Origin: Nitrososphaeria archaeon
Lineage (GTDB): Archaea > Thermoproteota > Nitrososphaeria > Nitrososphaerales > JACAEJ01
NCBI GenBank assembly: GCA_029775875.1
Contig: JARVKD010000005.1
Location: forward strand, 1-49,615
Reading direction: 5' to 3'
DNA length: 49,615 nt
The position numbers and the translations under genes are program-made. The notes below the pieces were generated by a model that did not search any database, was not told where the DNA came from, and saw only the letters and a list, made by a program, of their open reading frames with translations. Below are positions 1 to 6,747 of this stretch, one piece after another. Numbering within the stretch: position 1 is the first letter of the stretch; each line of letters opens with the position of its first letter.

Positions 1-100
1 AATCCGAATAGAAGAGAATATCTCCATTGCAGGAGCATTTACCATAAACGCCCCTCTCCTCTAATACTTGAATTAAGCGTACTTTCTTCTGCCTAGCCAT
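1..100 (-). CDS. Partial unknown protein (5' end only)
   Basis: An open frame starts with ATG at 100 and runs leftward off the window edge. It encodes about 33 residues beginning MARQKKVRLIQVLEERGVYG, with a Cys-x-Cys pair just after. The N-terminus is basic and helical and could be a DNA- or RNA-contacting segment, but I do not recognise the family. It is transcribed away from the 430-base non-coding stretch to its right. The call rests only on the open frame, the ATG and its position; it is too short for a functional assignment. Confidence 0.35.
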   Translation of the reverse strand, partial: MARQKKVRLIQVLEERGVYGKCSCNGDILFYSD

Positions 101-123
101 ATCTTAACGCCCCAAAGTCTTAT

Positions 124-218
124 AACAAGATAACGACCTTAACGAGAAAATTTCTTAGAAGAATGAACCTTTAATCAATAACAAGATAACAACACTATTA
201 GAAAAATTTTTTGTTAGA
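124..218. repeat. Imperfect direct repeat pair (about 35-39 bp units)
   Basis: Two units, 124-159 and 180-218, both begin with AACAAGATAAC, continue into an A-rich tract and end in TTAGA. The period is about 56 bp. They lie in the non-coding interval between the partial gene at 1-100 and the AhpD-like gene. Binding sites or decayed sequence are both possible; function is unknown. Confidence 0.45.
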
Positions 219-223
219 TATCA

Positions 224-417
224 ACCCTTATCATCTTCGAGGAGCCTTCTTTTGATGATTCTTTGATAATTGTCCATGGTACCAACTTCCCTTTCTAAAA
301 TGATCTATACAAAGAAATAGTAGCATAGCTAAGGTTCAAATTATTGACCTTTATTATCTTCGAGGAGGTTCTTTCGGTGATTCTCTGATAATTATCCATG
401 CTACCTTCCCTTTCTAA
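224..417. repeat. Imperfect direct repeat pair (about 72 bp units)
   Basis: Units at about 224-298 and 347-417 share TCTTCGAGGAG, a TGATTCT-TGATAAT core, TCCATG-TACC and CTTCCCTTTCTAA, with scattered substitutions and small indels. On the minus strand each unit contains an ATG preceded by a purine-rich AGAAAGGGAAG and starting MDNYQRI, but the frames diverge afterwards because of a one-base difference. They therefore look like duplicated remnants or regulatory elements rather than two working genes. Together with the previous pair they fill the only gene-free stretch over 300 bases in the window (101-530). Confidence 0.5.
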
Positions 418-530
418 CTTTGCTATTTTTAATATCTCTAATCCTTTTATACCTAACCTAATGCTTTTCTTGAAACCTTTTAAACAATAGACTTATAGGT
501 CTTGTAAAAAATTATGTGTAAGGTGATAGA

Positions 531-899
531 ATGTCCAAGAAGTTGTTAAGTAAATTTGAGAAGAAGATGGGTTTCACTCCAGAGATTATGAGTGTAGCGG
601 CAAAGCTAGATCCAAAGATGGGAGAATTCTATGAATTCTGTGACTTTACGATACAGGAGGATGGTGCCCTATCATCGAAGATGAAGATGCTCATGATAAT
701 GGTTATGGGCGCTCAAAGGCACTGCAAGGAATGTGTAGTTTCAGCAATGAGAGGTGCATATAACAAAGGTGCAACAGAAGCAGAGATATTAGAAGCCATA
801 AGAGTTGTGGCAGTTGGGGGAGGAGCCCCAGCCATCGCTGCCTGCAAAGATGCTCTTCAAATGCTGAAGGATAAGAAGTTCAAAAAGGGAACTTGCTAA
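531..899 (+). CDS. AhpD/carboxymuconolactone decarboxylase-like protein
   Basis: A 122-residue alpha-helical protein of the CMD/AhpD family, which includes peroxide-defence disulfide reductases and decarboxylases. The redox CxxC is C65-K-E-C68, followed by the family's typical GATEAEILEAI helix and a glycine-rich AVGGGAP turn. The histidine usually found four residues after the second Cys of AhpD is an alanine here, so peroxidase-partner activity is uncertain. The ATG is preceded by AGGTGA at good spacing. The gene stands alone, convergent with the DUF1122 gene. Family assignment is good; substrate is unknown. Confidence 0.8.
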   Translation: MSKKLLSKFEKKMGFTPEIMSVAAKLDPKMGEFYEFCDFTIQEDGALSSKMKMLMIMVMGAQRHCKECVVSAMRGAYNKGATEAEILEAIRVVAVGGGAPAIAACKDALQMLKDKKFKKGTC

Positions 900-951
900 A
901 CTAACCATAATTTCACATAAACAATGTCATTAGGTTGTAGTAATCATAAGA

Positions 952-1617
952 TTAGAAATTAATATGAGTATATGATGATAGCATGCGCATAATCTCTTTT
1001 GCCCTTTTCTCTAGTTCATCATCGATAGTCTTCTTTTTGATGAATTCTTGAAGAATTCTTGTCACTTCTTTTGCCCTCATCGTAGCATCATCCCAATTAA
1101 TAGGCTTAAAGCCCTGAAGCTTCTTTGGTCCTTCGTTACCGCCTTCTGAATAGTACCAATCTCTAAAATCCGCCCAGCAACCAGCATGAAAGAGTAAATA
1201 GCCTATGGGAGTTACTATTGGAGGTATCCCAAGACTTAATGCTCTAGCCGTATTCTTATGCACATTGCTTTCACCCCAGATCATACTATAGGATACCATC
1301 ATGCTACCCCCTGCTGGGATCAAATTGCCTAAGACCTTAAAGAGCTTTACATCAAGACCAGATTCTGCCAGATTAACAGTTACTCCATCAGAAGATATAT
1401 TCTCATAATAATCTTCGTCTATCCAACCCTTTATCCCTAAAGAAATTCTACCAGAACTGTATATCCCAACAAAAACAGGGGGTCTGAACCTTTTTCCATT
1501 TCTTGTAAGATAGAACTCAAAGTACCTCTGCTCAAAATAGTGCCTTTTCTTGACTTCTATATGAATCTCATAGCCATCTAATTGCTTGCCTTCAAAGATG
1601 TAAAGGATATGTTGCAA
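952..1617 (-). CDS. DUF1122 family protein
   Basis: A 221-residue protein matching my recollection of the archaeal DUF1122 family, whose biochemical role is not established. The recognisable core is IPAGGSMMVSYSMIWGE followed by GIPPIVTPIGYLLFHAGC and FRDWYYSEGG, around residues 95-160. There is no signal peptide or clear membrane span. The start codon is TTG, with GAGAGA just upstream. It lies head to tail with the M24-fold gene upstream at 48 bases, so the two may be co-transcribed. I assign no function. Confidence 0.65.
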   Translation of the reverse strand: MQHILYIFEGKQLDGYEIHIEVKKRHYFEQRYFEFYLTRNGKRFRPPVFVGIYSSGRISLGIKGWIDEDYYENISSDGVTVNLAESGLDVKLFKVLGNLIPAGGSMMVSYSMIWGESNVHKNTARALSLGIPPIVTPIGYLLFHAGCWADFRDWYYSEGGNEGPKKLQGFKPINWDDATMRAKEVTRILQEFIKKKTIDDELEKRAKEIMRMLSSYTHINF

Positions 1618-1665
1618 TCTCTCTAACTTTGATTAGTGAAAGAGGCTTTAAAGATTTATTCCAAT

Positions 1666-2775
1666 TTATGAGCCAAAGCCTTCGCACTTATACTTTGTAA
1701 GAGTTTCAATTCCGTCTGATTTTACCAAAAAGGTATCTTCACACTTAAAAGAGCCTATTCCAGGGATCATCAAAGGAGCATGTATGAAAGCAAGGACCAT
1801 GTTTTCAGAAACTTTGTATTGTCTTTGAGCAGATAGAATCGTTGTTATTGGATCTTCCTCTACCAAAAGACCTACTCCATGGGCAAAGCCTGTCAAATAA
1901 TACTTCTCATAATCATTCTTTTCAAGTATTTTCTTTATTTCATTCTCAACATCGATGAACTTTACTCCAGGCTTAACATTGTCCTTTGCCTTTTCATATG
2001 CATCATGTAGGGCTTGATGAACCTTTTTTGCTTCTTCTGATGCTTTGCCAACAAATACAGTTCTTGTTATGTTGCTATTGTATCCCATATAATCTGCAGA
2101 AACTACTACTGAGACTGCGCAATTGTTTCTAACCTTAACATCATTGCGAGGCTCTGCGTGAGCCCTTGGATTTGGACCAGCGTTCACGTATACATGAGGA
2201 GATTCTGAACCTGCCTTCATCATATAGTACATGGCTTCAGCAGCAATATCGAGTTCACTAACTCCAATTGAAATAGAATCCAAAGCCTTTTCCAAACCTT
2301 TCTCGGCTATCTTGGAAGCCTTCCTTATCGCTTCGATCTCATCATTATCCTTTATCATTCTGAGATCCATTATCATACCATGAACGTTTCGCACTTCTAT
2401 CTTAGGGTTAAGAGTCTTAAAGAGTTCAAAAAAGGCTACATAAGAATCTCTCTCAACGCTATAGTCAAAGCCAATTATTTTGTAATTATGATCTCTTATC
2501 CATCCAGTAATGCCTCTCATCAAATCTTCAACCCTTCTATAGGTAACAACATCTTTGATCCAAGTCTTGCTGAGGAATTCTTCTGCCTCTTGTTCAATTA
2601 TGAATGCTGTAGGCTCTCCTTCTATTGGTATCATTAAAGATGGTCTTAGCCACTTTATGCCAGTAAAATACATGAAGGAGGATAAAGTTCTGATGTTCGA
2701 GGCTTCTATGCCAGCCTCTTTCATAGATTTTTGAAACTTCTCAACCCTTTTCCTTAGAGCATCTTTATCAAACAT
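1666..2775 (-). CDS. M24 (pita-bread fold) protein with degraded metal site
   Basis: A 369-residue protein with the two-domain creatinase / Xaa-Pro aminopeptidase architecture: an N-terminal domain (about 1-135) and a catalytic-fold domain (about 140-365). The landmarks GPNPRAHAEP, GYNSNITRT, HGVGLLVEEDP and CEDTF are all present. Of the five dimetal ligands of this family, alignment by eye suggests both aspartates are replaced (Val in the usual DxG position, Asn in SNITRT) and the glutamate of the EPG motif is His; only the His of HGVG and the last Glu remain. It may therefore not be a metallo-aminopeptidase and could act like creatinase or as a binding protein. The ATG has AGGGTG upstream. 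Confidence 0.75.
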   Translation of the reverse strand: MFDKDALRKRVEKFQKSMKEAGIEASNIRTLSSFMYFTGIKWLRPSLMIPIEGEPTAFIIEQEAEEFLSKTWIKDVVTYRRVEDLMRGITGWIRDHNYKIIGFDYSVERDSYVAFFELFKTLNPKIEVRNVHGMIMDLRMIKDNDEIEAIRKASKIAEKGLEKALDSISIGVSELDIAAEAMYYMMKAGSESPHVYVNAGPNPRAHAEPRNDVKVRNNCAVSVVVSADYMGYNSNITRTVFVGKASEEAKKVHQALHDAYEKAKDNVKPGVKFIDVENEIKKILEKNDYEKYYLTGFAHGVGLLVEEDPITTILSAQRQYKVSENMVLAFIHAPLMIPGIGSFKCEDTFLVKSDGIETLTKYKCEGFGS

Positions 2776-2849
2776 TCAACAAGCACCCTACCTAGCTCTA
2801 GGCTTTGCACAAATCATTAATTAATAAGTTTTAAACATGAGTAAAGAAA

Positions 2850-3416
2850 TTATAACTTTTTGACTATAAGAATGACTCTTTGAAGGAATGTGATAAGGGC
2901 CAATATTAGAACTACAATAACTCCATAATTAGTAAAGCTCAAAATGCTGGCAATAGACAATACTAGTATTCTTTCTGCTCTCTCACCTATACCCGTCCCT
3001 GAGAGATTTATCCCCAAAGATTCTCCTCTCGCTCTAGCATAGCTGACAAGAAGAGAGAAGGACAAAGCCATTAAAACCAAAACAGCATCACTAAAACCTC
3101 CTATTAGTATACCAGTGTATACTAACAACTCTCCCAATCTGTCAAAAGTAGAATCTATGAAGGCTCCTCTTGATGAGACTAAGCCTTTTGCCCTTGCTAC
3201 TGAGCCATCCAATACATCTGCAAAGCCCGATACTAGCAAAAATACTCCACCGTAAAACCCGTCTTTAAAGAATATACTTGAATAAAGTAAACCTGATAGA
3301 AAAGCCATTGTTAACCCAAAGGATGACCAAAAGAAAGGAGGCAAACCAGTCTTAGCCAATAATAAGCCTAGTTTATTGAAAAAAGGTTCAAAGATTTCCC
3401 TAAATTTGTTGAGCAT
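2850..3416 (-). CDS. CDP-alcohol phosphatidyltransferase family membrane enzyme
   Basis: The family signature DGxxARx8Gx3Dx3D is intact in DGSVARAKG...GAFIDSTFD. The enzyme transfers a polar head-group alcohol onto a CDP-activated lipid in the membrane; in archaea the lipid would be CDP-archaeol. The N-terminus MLNKFREIFEPFFNKLG resembles archaetidylinositol-phosphate synthase-like members, but the head group cannot be told from sequence. About five to six hydrophobic segments follow. The ORF track opens at a TTG (3482) with 22 extra residues; I prefer the ATG at 3416 because homology starts there, with ATG 3425 also possible. It is divergent from the small zinc protein at 3511. Confidence 0.82.
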   Translation of the reverse strand: MLNKFREIFEPFFNKLGLLLAKTGLPPFFWSSFGLTMAFLSGLLYSSIFFKDGFYGGVFLLVSGFADVLDGSVARAKGLVSSRGAFIDSTFDRLGELLVYTGILIGGFSDAVLVLMALSFSLLVSYARARGESLGINLSGTGIGERAERILVLSIASILSFTNYGVIVVLILALITFLQRVILIVKKL

Positions 3417-3510
3417 AGCCCCCATATCTCTTCGATGATGGATTATATATATGTGAAAAAGCTCTAAAGTCAATTTGCTCAATTTTATATTCTAGTGTTT
3501 TGTAGCTTCT

Positions 3511-3729
3511 ATGATGGCTTTGGGCAAGGTTCAGAAGGGCGTAATATGCTCTGTAATAGATTGTAACAATGAGGCTATTCGCTCGTTGGGCAGAGACAAA
3601 TTTTCAGCATCTGATCTAAAATTAAAGGAAGGAAGAAGGGTTTACCTCTGTGAGCATCATTACAAAGTGTGGAAGAAAGAAACAAAAAAGATGAGAGAAT
3701 TAGATAGGCTAAGGTATGGTCAAAAATAG
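3511..3729 (+). CDS. Small zinc-ribbon-like protein
   Basis: A 72-residue basic protein with Cys-x5-Cys (CSVIDC) near residue 13 and Cys-x2-His (CEHHYKVW) near residue 47, a spacing compatible with one zinc site. The C-terminus is rich in Lys and Arg, which suggests nucleic-acid or ribosome association. I do not recognise a named family. Two adjacent ATG codons open the frame. The gene ends right at the TATA box of the next membrane protein gene, so the two probably have separate promoters. Confidence 0.6.
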   Translation: MMALGKVQKGVICSVIDCNNEAIRSLGRDKFSASDLKLKEGRRVYLCEHHYKVWKKETKKMRELDRLRYGQK

Positions 3730-3754
3730 TTATATACAGGATAACCTGTTATCC
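3730..3754 (+). promoter_or_regulatory. TATA box with adjoining palindromic operator
   Basis: A TTATATA box at 3730-3736 is followed at once by the inverted repeat GGATAAC-CT-GTTATCC (3739-3754; 7-bp perfect arms). Transcription would be expected to start near 3759, just ahead of the ATG at 3771. A palindrome between TATA box and start site is the usual place for an archaeal repressor or operator. The regulator is not identified. Confidence 0.5.
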
Positions 3755-3770
3755 CATAAGGCGTAGTCAT

Positions 3771-4163
3771 ATGGCTGAAAAACCAACAGCTGCGTTTATC
3801 TTATCTCTAATCGGGGCTATACTAATCCTCATTGATGGTCTATGGGTAGCTGTCGCATTTTCTATCTTAGGTGGCATAGGTTTTGTGTTGCCAGGGTTTG
3901 AGTGGCTAGGTGGTTTGTTTCTCATTGTAGCTGTAGTAGCCATTATACTGGGTATACTCACCCTTATCGGCGCCATGATGATGAACACTACAAATAAAGA
4001 TAAAGTCAGAACAGGGTCGATCCTTGTACTGGTCTTCTCGATAATAAGTCTGATCGGAGGAGGTGGTTTCTTCATAGGTTTTATTCTATGCCTAATAGGC
4101 AGTATACTAGGACTTACATGGAAACCCACAGCTGCAGCCCCGCCCCCACCGCCTCCTACGTAA
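3771..4163 (+). CDS. Four-helix membrane protein with polyproline tail
   Basis: A 130-residue protein with about four hydrophobic segments (roughly 8-28, 30-48, 50-70 and 85-112), glycine-rich turns, a short charged loop TNKDKVRTG between segments three and four, and a tail AAAPPPPPPT. Such small tetraspan proteins with proline tails are common in archaea and have no known function. The hydrophobic run makes a membrane location clear. It has its own promoter with a palindrome upstream, and a GC hairpin terminator overlaps its stop codon. The opposite-strand ORF 3767-4129 is its shadow. Confidence 0.65.
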   Translation: MAEKPTAAFILSLIGAILILIDGLWVAVAFSILGGIGFVLPGFEWLGGLFLIVAVVAIILGILTLIGAMMMNTTNKDKVRTGSILVLVFSIISLIGGGGFFIGFILCLIGSILGLTWKPTAAAPPPPPPT

Positions 4164-4175
4164 AGGAGGCTTTTT
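4151..4175 (+). terminator. GC hairpin plus T-tract terminator
   Basis: GCCTCC-TACGTAAA-GGAGGC forms a 6-bp perfect GC-rich stem directly followed by TTTTT. The stem overlaps the last codons and the stop of the polyproline membrane protein gene. It has the form of a bacterial-type intrinsic terminator; archaea usually need only the T-tract. Confidence 0.55.
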
Positions 4176-4329
4176 ATTCTCTACTAATCCTGTTAAGATA
4201 GTCAAAAAGCTGGCGAGTGTAGTTACTTAGTCCATCGACGCGTTTAACTATTTCAGCGAATTGAACTTCTAAACGTGTAACTCTCTCTTTAAGTTCAGTT
4301 ATATCCCTATCATAAGATTTTTCAGACAA
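4174..4329 (-). CDS. Small coiled-coil protein (51 aa, not in ORF track)
   Basis: A 51-residue minus-strand frame opens with TTG at 4329, MSEKSYDRDITELKERVTRL, and ends with TAA at 4174. Hydrophobic residues recur at heptad spacing over about 35 residues (L, V, L, V, F, I, V, V, L), with charged residues between, as in a parallel coiled coil. It converges on the membrane protein gene upstream and its stop falls in the T-tract of the terminator. Support is the heptad pattern, amphipathic composition and position; there is no homology evidence. Confidence 0.45.
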   Translation of the reverse strand: MSEKSYDRDITELKERVTRLEVQFAEIVKRVDGLSNYTRQLFDYLNRISRE

Positions 4330-4412
4330 ATTCTCTCGTCATTAAATTTGGATTTATGACTATTTGAGCTTTGTGCAAAATTCCCCAAATCTTAAACTGG
4401 GAATTGGATTTG

Positions 4413-4420
4413 TTTATAAA
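4413..4420 (+). promoter_or_regulatory. TATA box of thrS
   Basis: TTTATAAA lies 37 bases before the GTG and about 60 bases before ATG 4474. A start site about 25 bases downstream would fall near 4443, which leaves a short leader if ATG 4468 or 4474 is used. Confidence 0.45.
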
Positions 4421-4449
4421 TCCATGGCCAATTCTATATACCTTGGTTT

Positions 4450-5859
4450 GTGGCGTTTGGTGAGGTAATGAAGATGATAAATTTCCAAGCAGGTAATTAC
4501 TATCTAATGGATAAAGATGGACAAGTACACACTATAGATGGCGCAAAAATAAAAGATCAAAACCTTCAAGCTTTAATCGAAAATGAGGTGTATAAAAAGA
4601 GCGTTGCTAAAAAGGCCCCACACATAGAATTGATGAAAAAACTCAAGTTAGTAGGATATGAAGAATTATCTGAGCCTGGTCACATAAGACTAACCCCAAA
4701 AGGAACCCTGATCTTTGATTTATTGGCTGACAGGGCTTTACAAATAGCTTTAGAGTTAGGGGCGAATCCTATCAAAACGCCAATCCTTTATGATCTTGAT
4801 CTTAAGCCTGTGAGTGAACATGCTAAGCTTTTTGGTCAAAGGATGTATAAACTAAAGAGCGGTAAGAGAACCTTTGCTTTAAGGTATGCAGCCTGCTTCG
4901 GACAATTCTCTTTCCTCTCAGATTCAATTCTATCTTACCGAGATTTACCTCTTAAGATCTTCGAATTGGCTGATAGCTACAGGCTTGAGCAGAGGGGAGA
5001 ATTGATAGGGCTTGCAAGGTTAAGGAAGTTTCATATGCCAGATATACACATACTATGCCATGACCTGGAAGAGGCTAAAGTTGAATTTAAGAAAATTTAT
5101 AAAAAATGCTTTGAGGAAGGGGAAAAATTCGGCTGGGATTATGTGAGCCTATATAATGTTAGTAAGGGCTTTCTTGACGATCCTGAAGGATTTGATTATG
5201 TTAGATCTTTGGTAAAGATGGAAGGAAATCAGGTCTTAATTAATGTAGTTGAGTCTGGCATGTATTATTGGGTCCTTAACATTGAATTTAATTTCGTCAG
5301 CCAACAAAAGCGTATCATCGAGAGCTCTACTGCCCAGATAGATGTTGGGAATGCTGAAAGGTTCAACATATCTTATGTAGATGAAGAAGGTAAGGAGAGA
5401 AGGCCTGTAATAATCCACACAGCAGTCATAGGATCTTTGGAAAGGTTCATGGCAGACTTATTGGAAAGGGCATCGAGTTTAGAAATTCCCTCTTTGCCAA
5501 CATGGATCTGCCCAGTTCAAGTTAGGTTCATCAACGTAAGTAATGACTCTTTAGACTTTACAATAAAATTGGCTGAGAAGTTTAATCATAATAATATTCG
5601 GGCTGATGTTGATGATAGAAATGAGAGTGTGGCAAAGAGGATAGCCAGTGCTGAAGTTGAATGGATACCATACATAGTAGTTATAGGCAAGAAAGAAGTC
5701 AGTGGTGGAAAATTACCAGTTAGGATAAGGTCTTTGAGAAAGACGATAGATATGAGTGAGGAAGATTTGTCAAAGAAAGTTAAAGATGAAACTCAAGGTT
5801 GGCCATACCGTCCTTTATACTTTAACATGCTCTTATCAAAAAGGCCAAAATTTGTCTAA
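4450..5859 (+). CDS. thrS: Threonyl-tRNA synthetase, editing domain absent
   Basis: A 469-residue class II synthetase that attaches threonine to tRNA-Thr. Motif 2 is YRLEQRGELIGLARLRKF (about 177-194) and motif 3 is HTAVIGSLERF (about 324-334). The three zinc ligands that select threonine appear kept as C149 (AACFGQF), H200 (MPDIH) and the motif-3-adjacent His. A C-terminal anticodon-binding domain begins near PTWICPVQVRF. Neither a TGS nor an archaeal N-terminal editing domain is present; the first 60 residues are a short unrelated segment. The track opens at GTG 4450, but GGTGAGG sits 8 bases before ATG 4474, which is a better start. Its stop interlocks with that of agmatinase. Confidence 0.92.
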   Translation: MAFGEVMKMINFQAGNYYLMDKDGQVHTIDGAKIKDQNLQALIENEVYKKSVAKKAPHIELMKKLKLVGYEELSEPGHIRLTPKGTLIFDLLADRALQIALELGANPIKTPILYDLDLKPVSEHAKLFGQRMYKLKSGKRTFALRYAACFGQFSFLSDSILSYRDLPLKIFELADSYRLEQRGELIGLARLRKFHMPDIHILCHDLEEAKVEFKKIYKKCFEEGEKFGWDYVSLYNVSKGFLDDPEGFDYVRSLVKMEGNQVLINVVESGMYYWVLNIEFNFVSQQKRIIESSTAQIDVGNAERFNISYVDEEGKERRPVIIHTAVIGSLERFMADLLERASSLEIPSLPTWICPVQVRFINVSNDSLDFTIKLAEKFNHNNIRADVDDRNESVAKRIASAEVEWIPYIVVIGKKEVSGGKLPVRIRSLRKTIDMSEEDLSKKVKDETQGWPYRPLYFNMLLSKRPKFV

Positions 5860-6746
5860 TGTTTTCTATTATTCTGAGATAAATAAGATAAGCCGATAAT
5901 TTCATTCATAAGCTTTGCAGCTACTACGGCTGTAATGCCACTATCATAAAGAGGTGTGAGCTCTACTATATCAAATCCTATGATCCTTTTTCCCTTTAAT
6001 GAATAGAGAAACTCTAATAGTTTATGTAGAGATAGGCCATCAGGCTCAGGGTTGCCTACTCCTGGGGCGAATGAAGGATCCAGTACGTCCAAATCAATAC
6101 TTACATAAACGTTTTCAAAATCCTTGAGAAAATCTAGCAATAACATTTCTGCATTTGGAATAGTTTGTATAGTTTGCAGGGATATCAGGGATAGTCTTAT
6201 CTTATCAGCAATCTTCCATTCATCTTTGCTAGCAGCCCTAGAACCAATATGAATGATAGATTCAGTTCCTACCTTATCTGTCAAGCGCCTAAGAAAAGTT
6301 GCATGGCTTAACTTCAGTCCAGCAAACTCATCTCTTAAGTCTAAATGGGCATCGAATATTATGAGTGCGGTATCTTTAGGCATGGAAAGATATGTGCCAA
6401 AAGTTAAGGTATGCTCCCCACCGAGGATGCCAAAAGTCACTCCTTCTTGAACTAGTTCTTCCACAACTTTTTCTACTGAATAAACCATATCATCAACATC
6501 ATTGGTCAGTTTTAAGTTTCCAAGGTCTAACAAACTCAAACTTTCTAGATCAACATCTAAAAAAGGGGAGTAAACTTCAATGTTCATGTAGGCTTGCCTG
6601 ATAGCATTAGGACCAAATCTTGCACCAGGTCTGAAGGTTACAGTTGAATCAAAAGGAACGCCAAAGATTTTTACAATAGGCTTTATACCCTCTTTTATAA
6701 CGGTTATTAAAGGCTCTGATGTGAGGAAAAGATCCTTATAGCTCAT
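5856..6746 (-). CDS. speB: Agmatinase / arginase-family ureohydrolase
   Basis: A 296-residue binuclear manganese ureohydrolase. All ligands are visible: the His of GGEHTLTF (about 110), the D-H-D of DAHLDLRDE (about 132) and the two Asp of SIDLDVLDP (about 214), followed by the family motif FAPGVGNPEPDG. Agmatinase releases urea from agmatine to give putrescine. It is one base from deoxyhypusine synthase and downstream of it, which fits a polyamine/hypusine unit and supports agmatine over arginine as substrate. The 3' end overlaps thrS by 4 nt. Bases 6464-6614 are duplicated at the right edge of the window in a chimeric ORF. Confidence 0.88.
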   Translation of the reverse strand: MSYKDLFLTSEPLITVIKEGIKPIVKIFGVPFDSTVTFRPGARFGPNAIRQAYMNIEVYSPFLDVDLESLSLLDLGNLKLTNDVDDMVYSVEKVVEELVQEGVTFGILGGEHTLTFGTYLSMPKDTALIIFDAHLDLRDEFAGLKLSHATFLRRLTDKVGTESIIHIGSRAASKDEWKIADKIRLSLISLQTIQTIPNAEMLLLDFLKDFENVYVSIDLDVLDPSFAPGVGNPEPDGLSLHKLLEFLYSLKGKRIIGFDIVELTPLYDSGITAVVAAKLMNEIIGLSYLSQNNRKH

Positions 6747-6747
6747 T

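Noticed and set aside
3767-4129. Minus-strand ORF of 120 aa
   Set aside because: It lies opposite the clearly hydrophobic tetraspan gene 3771-4163, and its Pro/Ile/Met/Arg-rich composition is the reverse-strand image of that gene.
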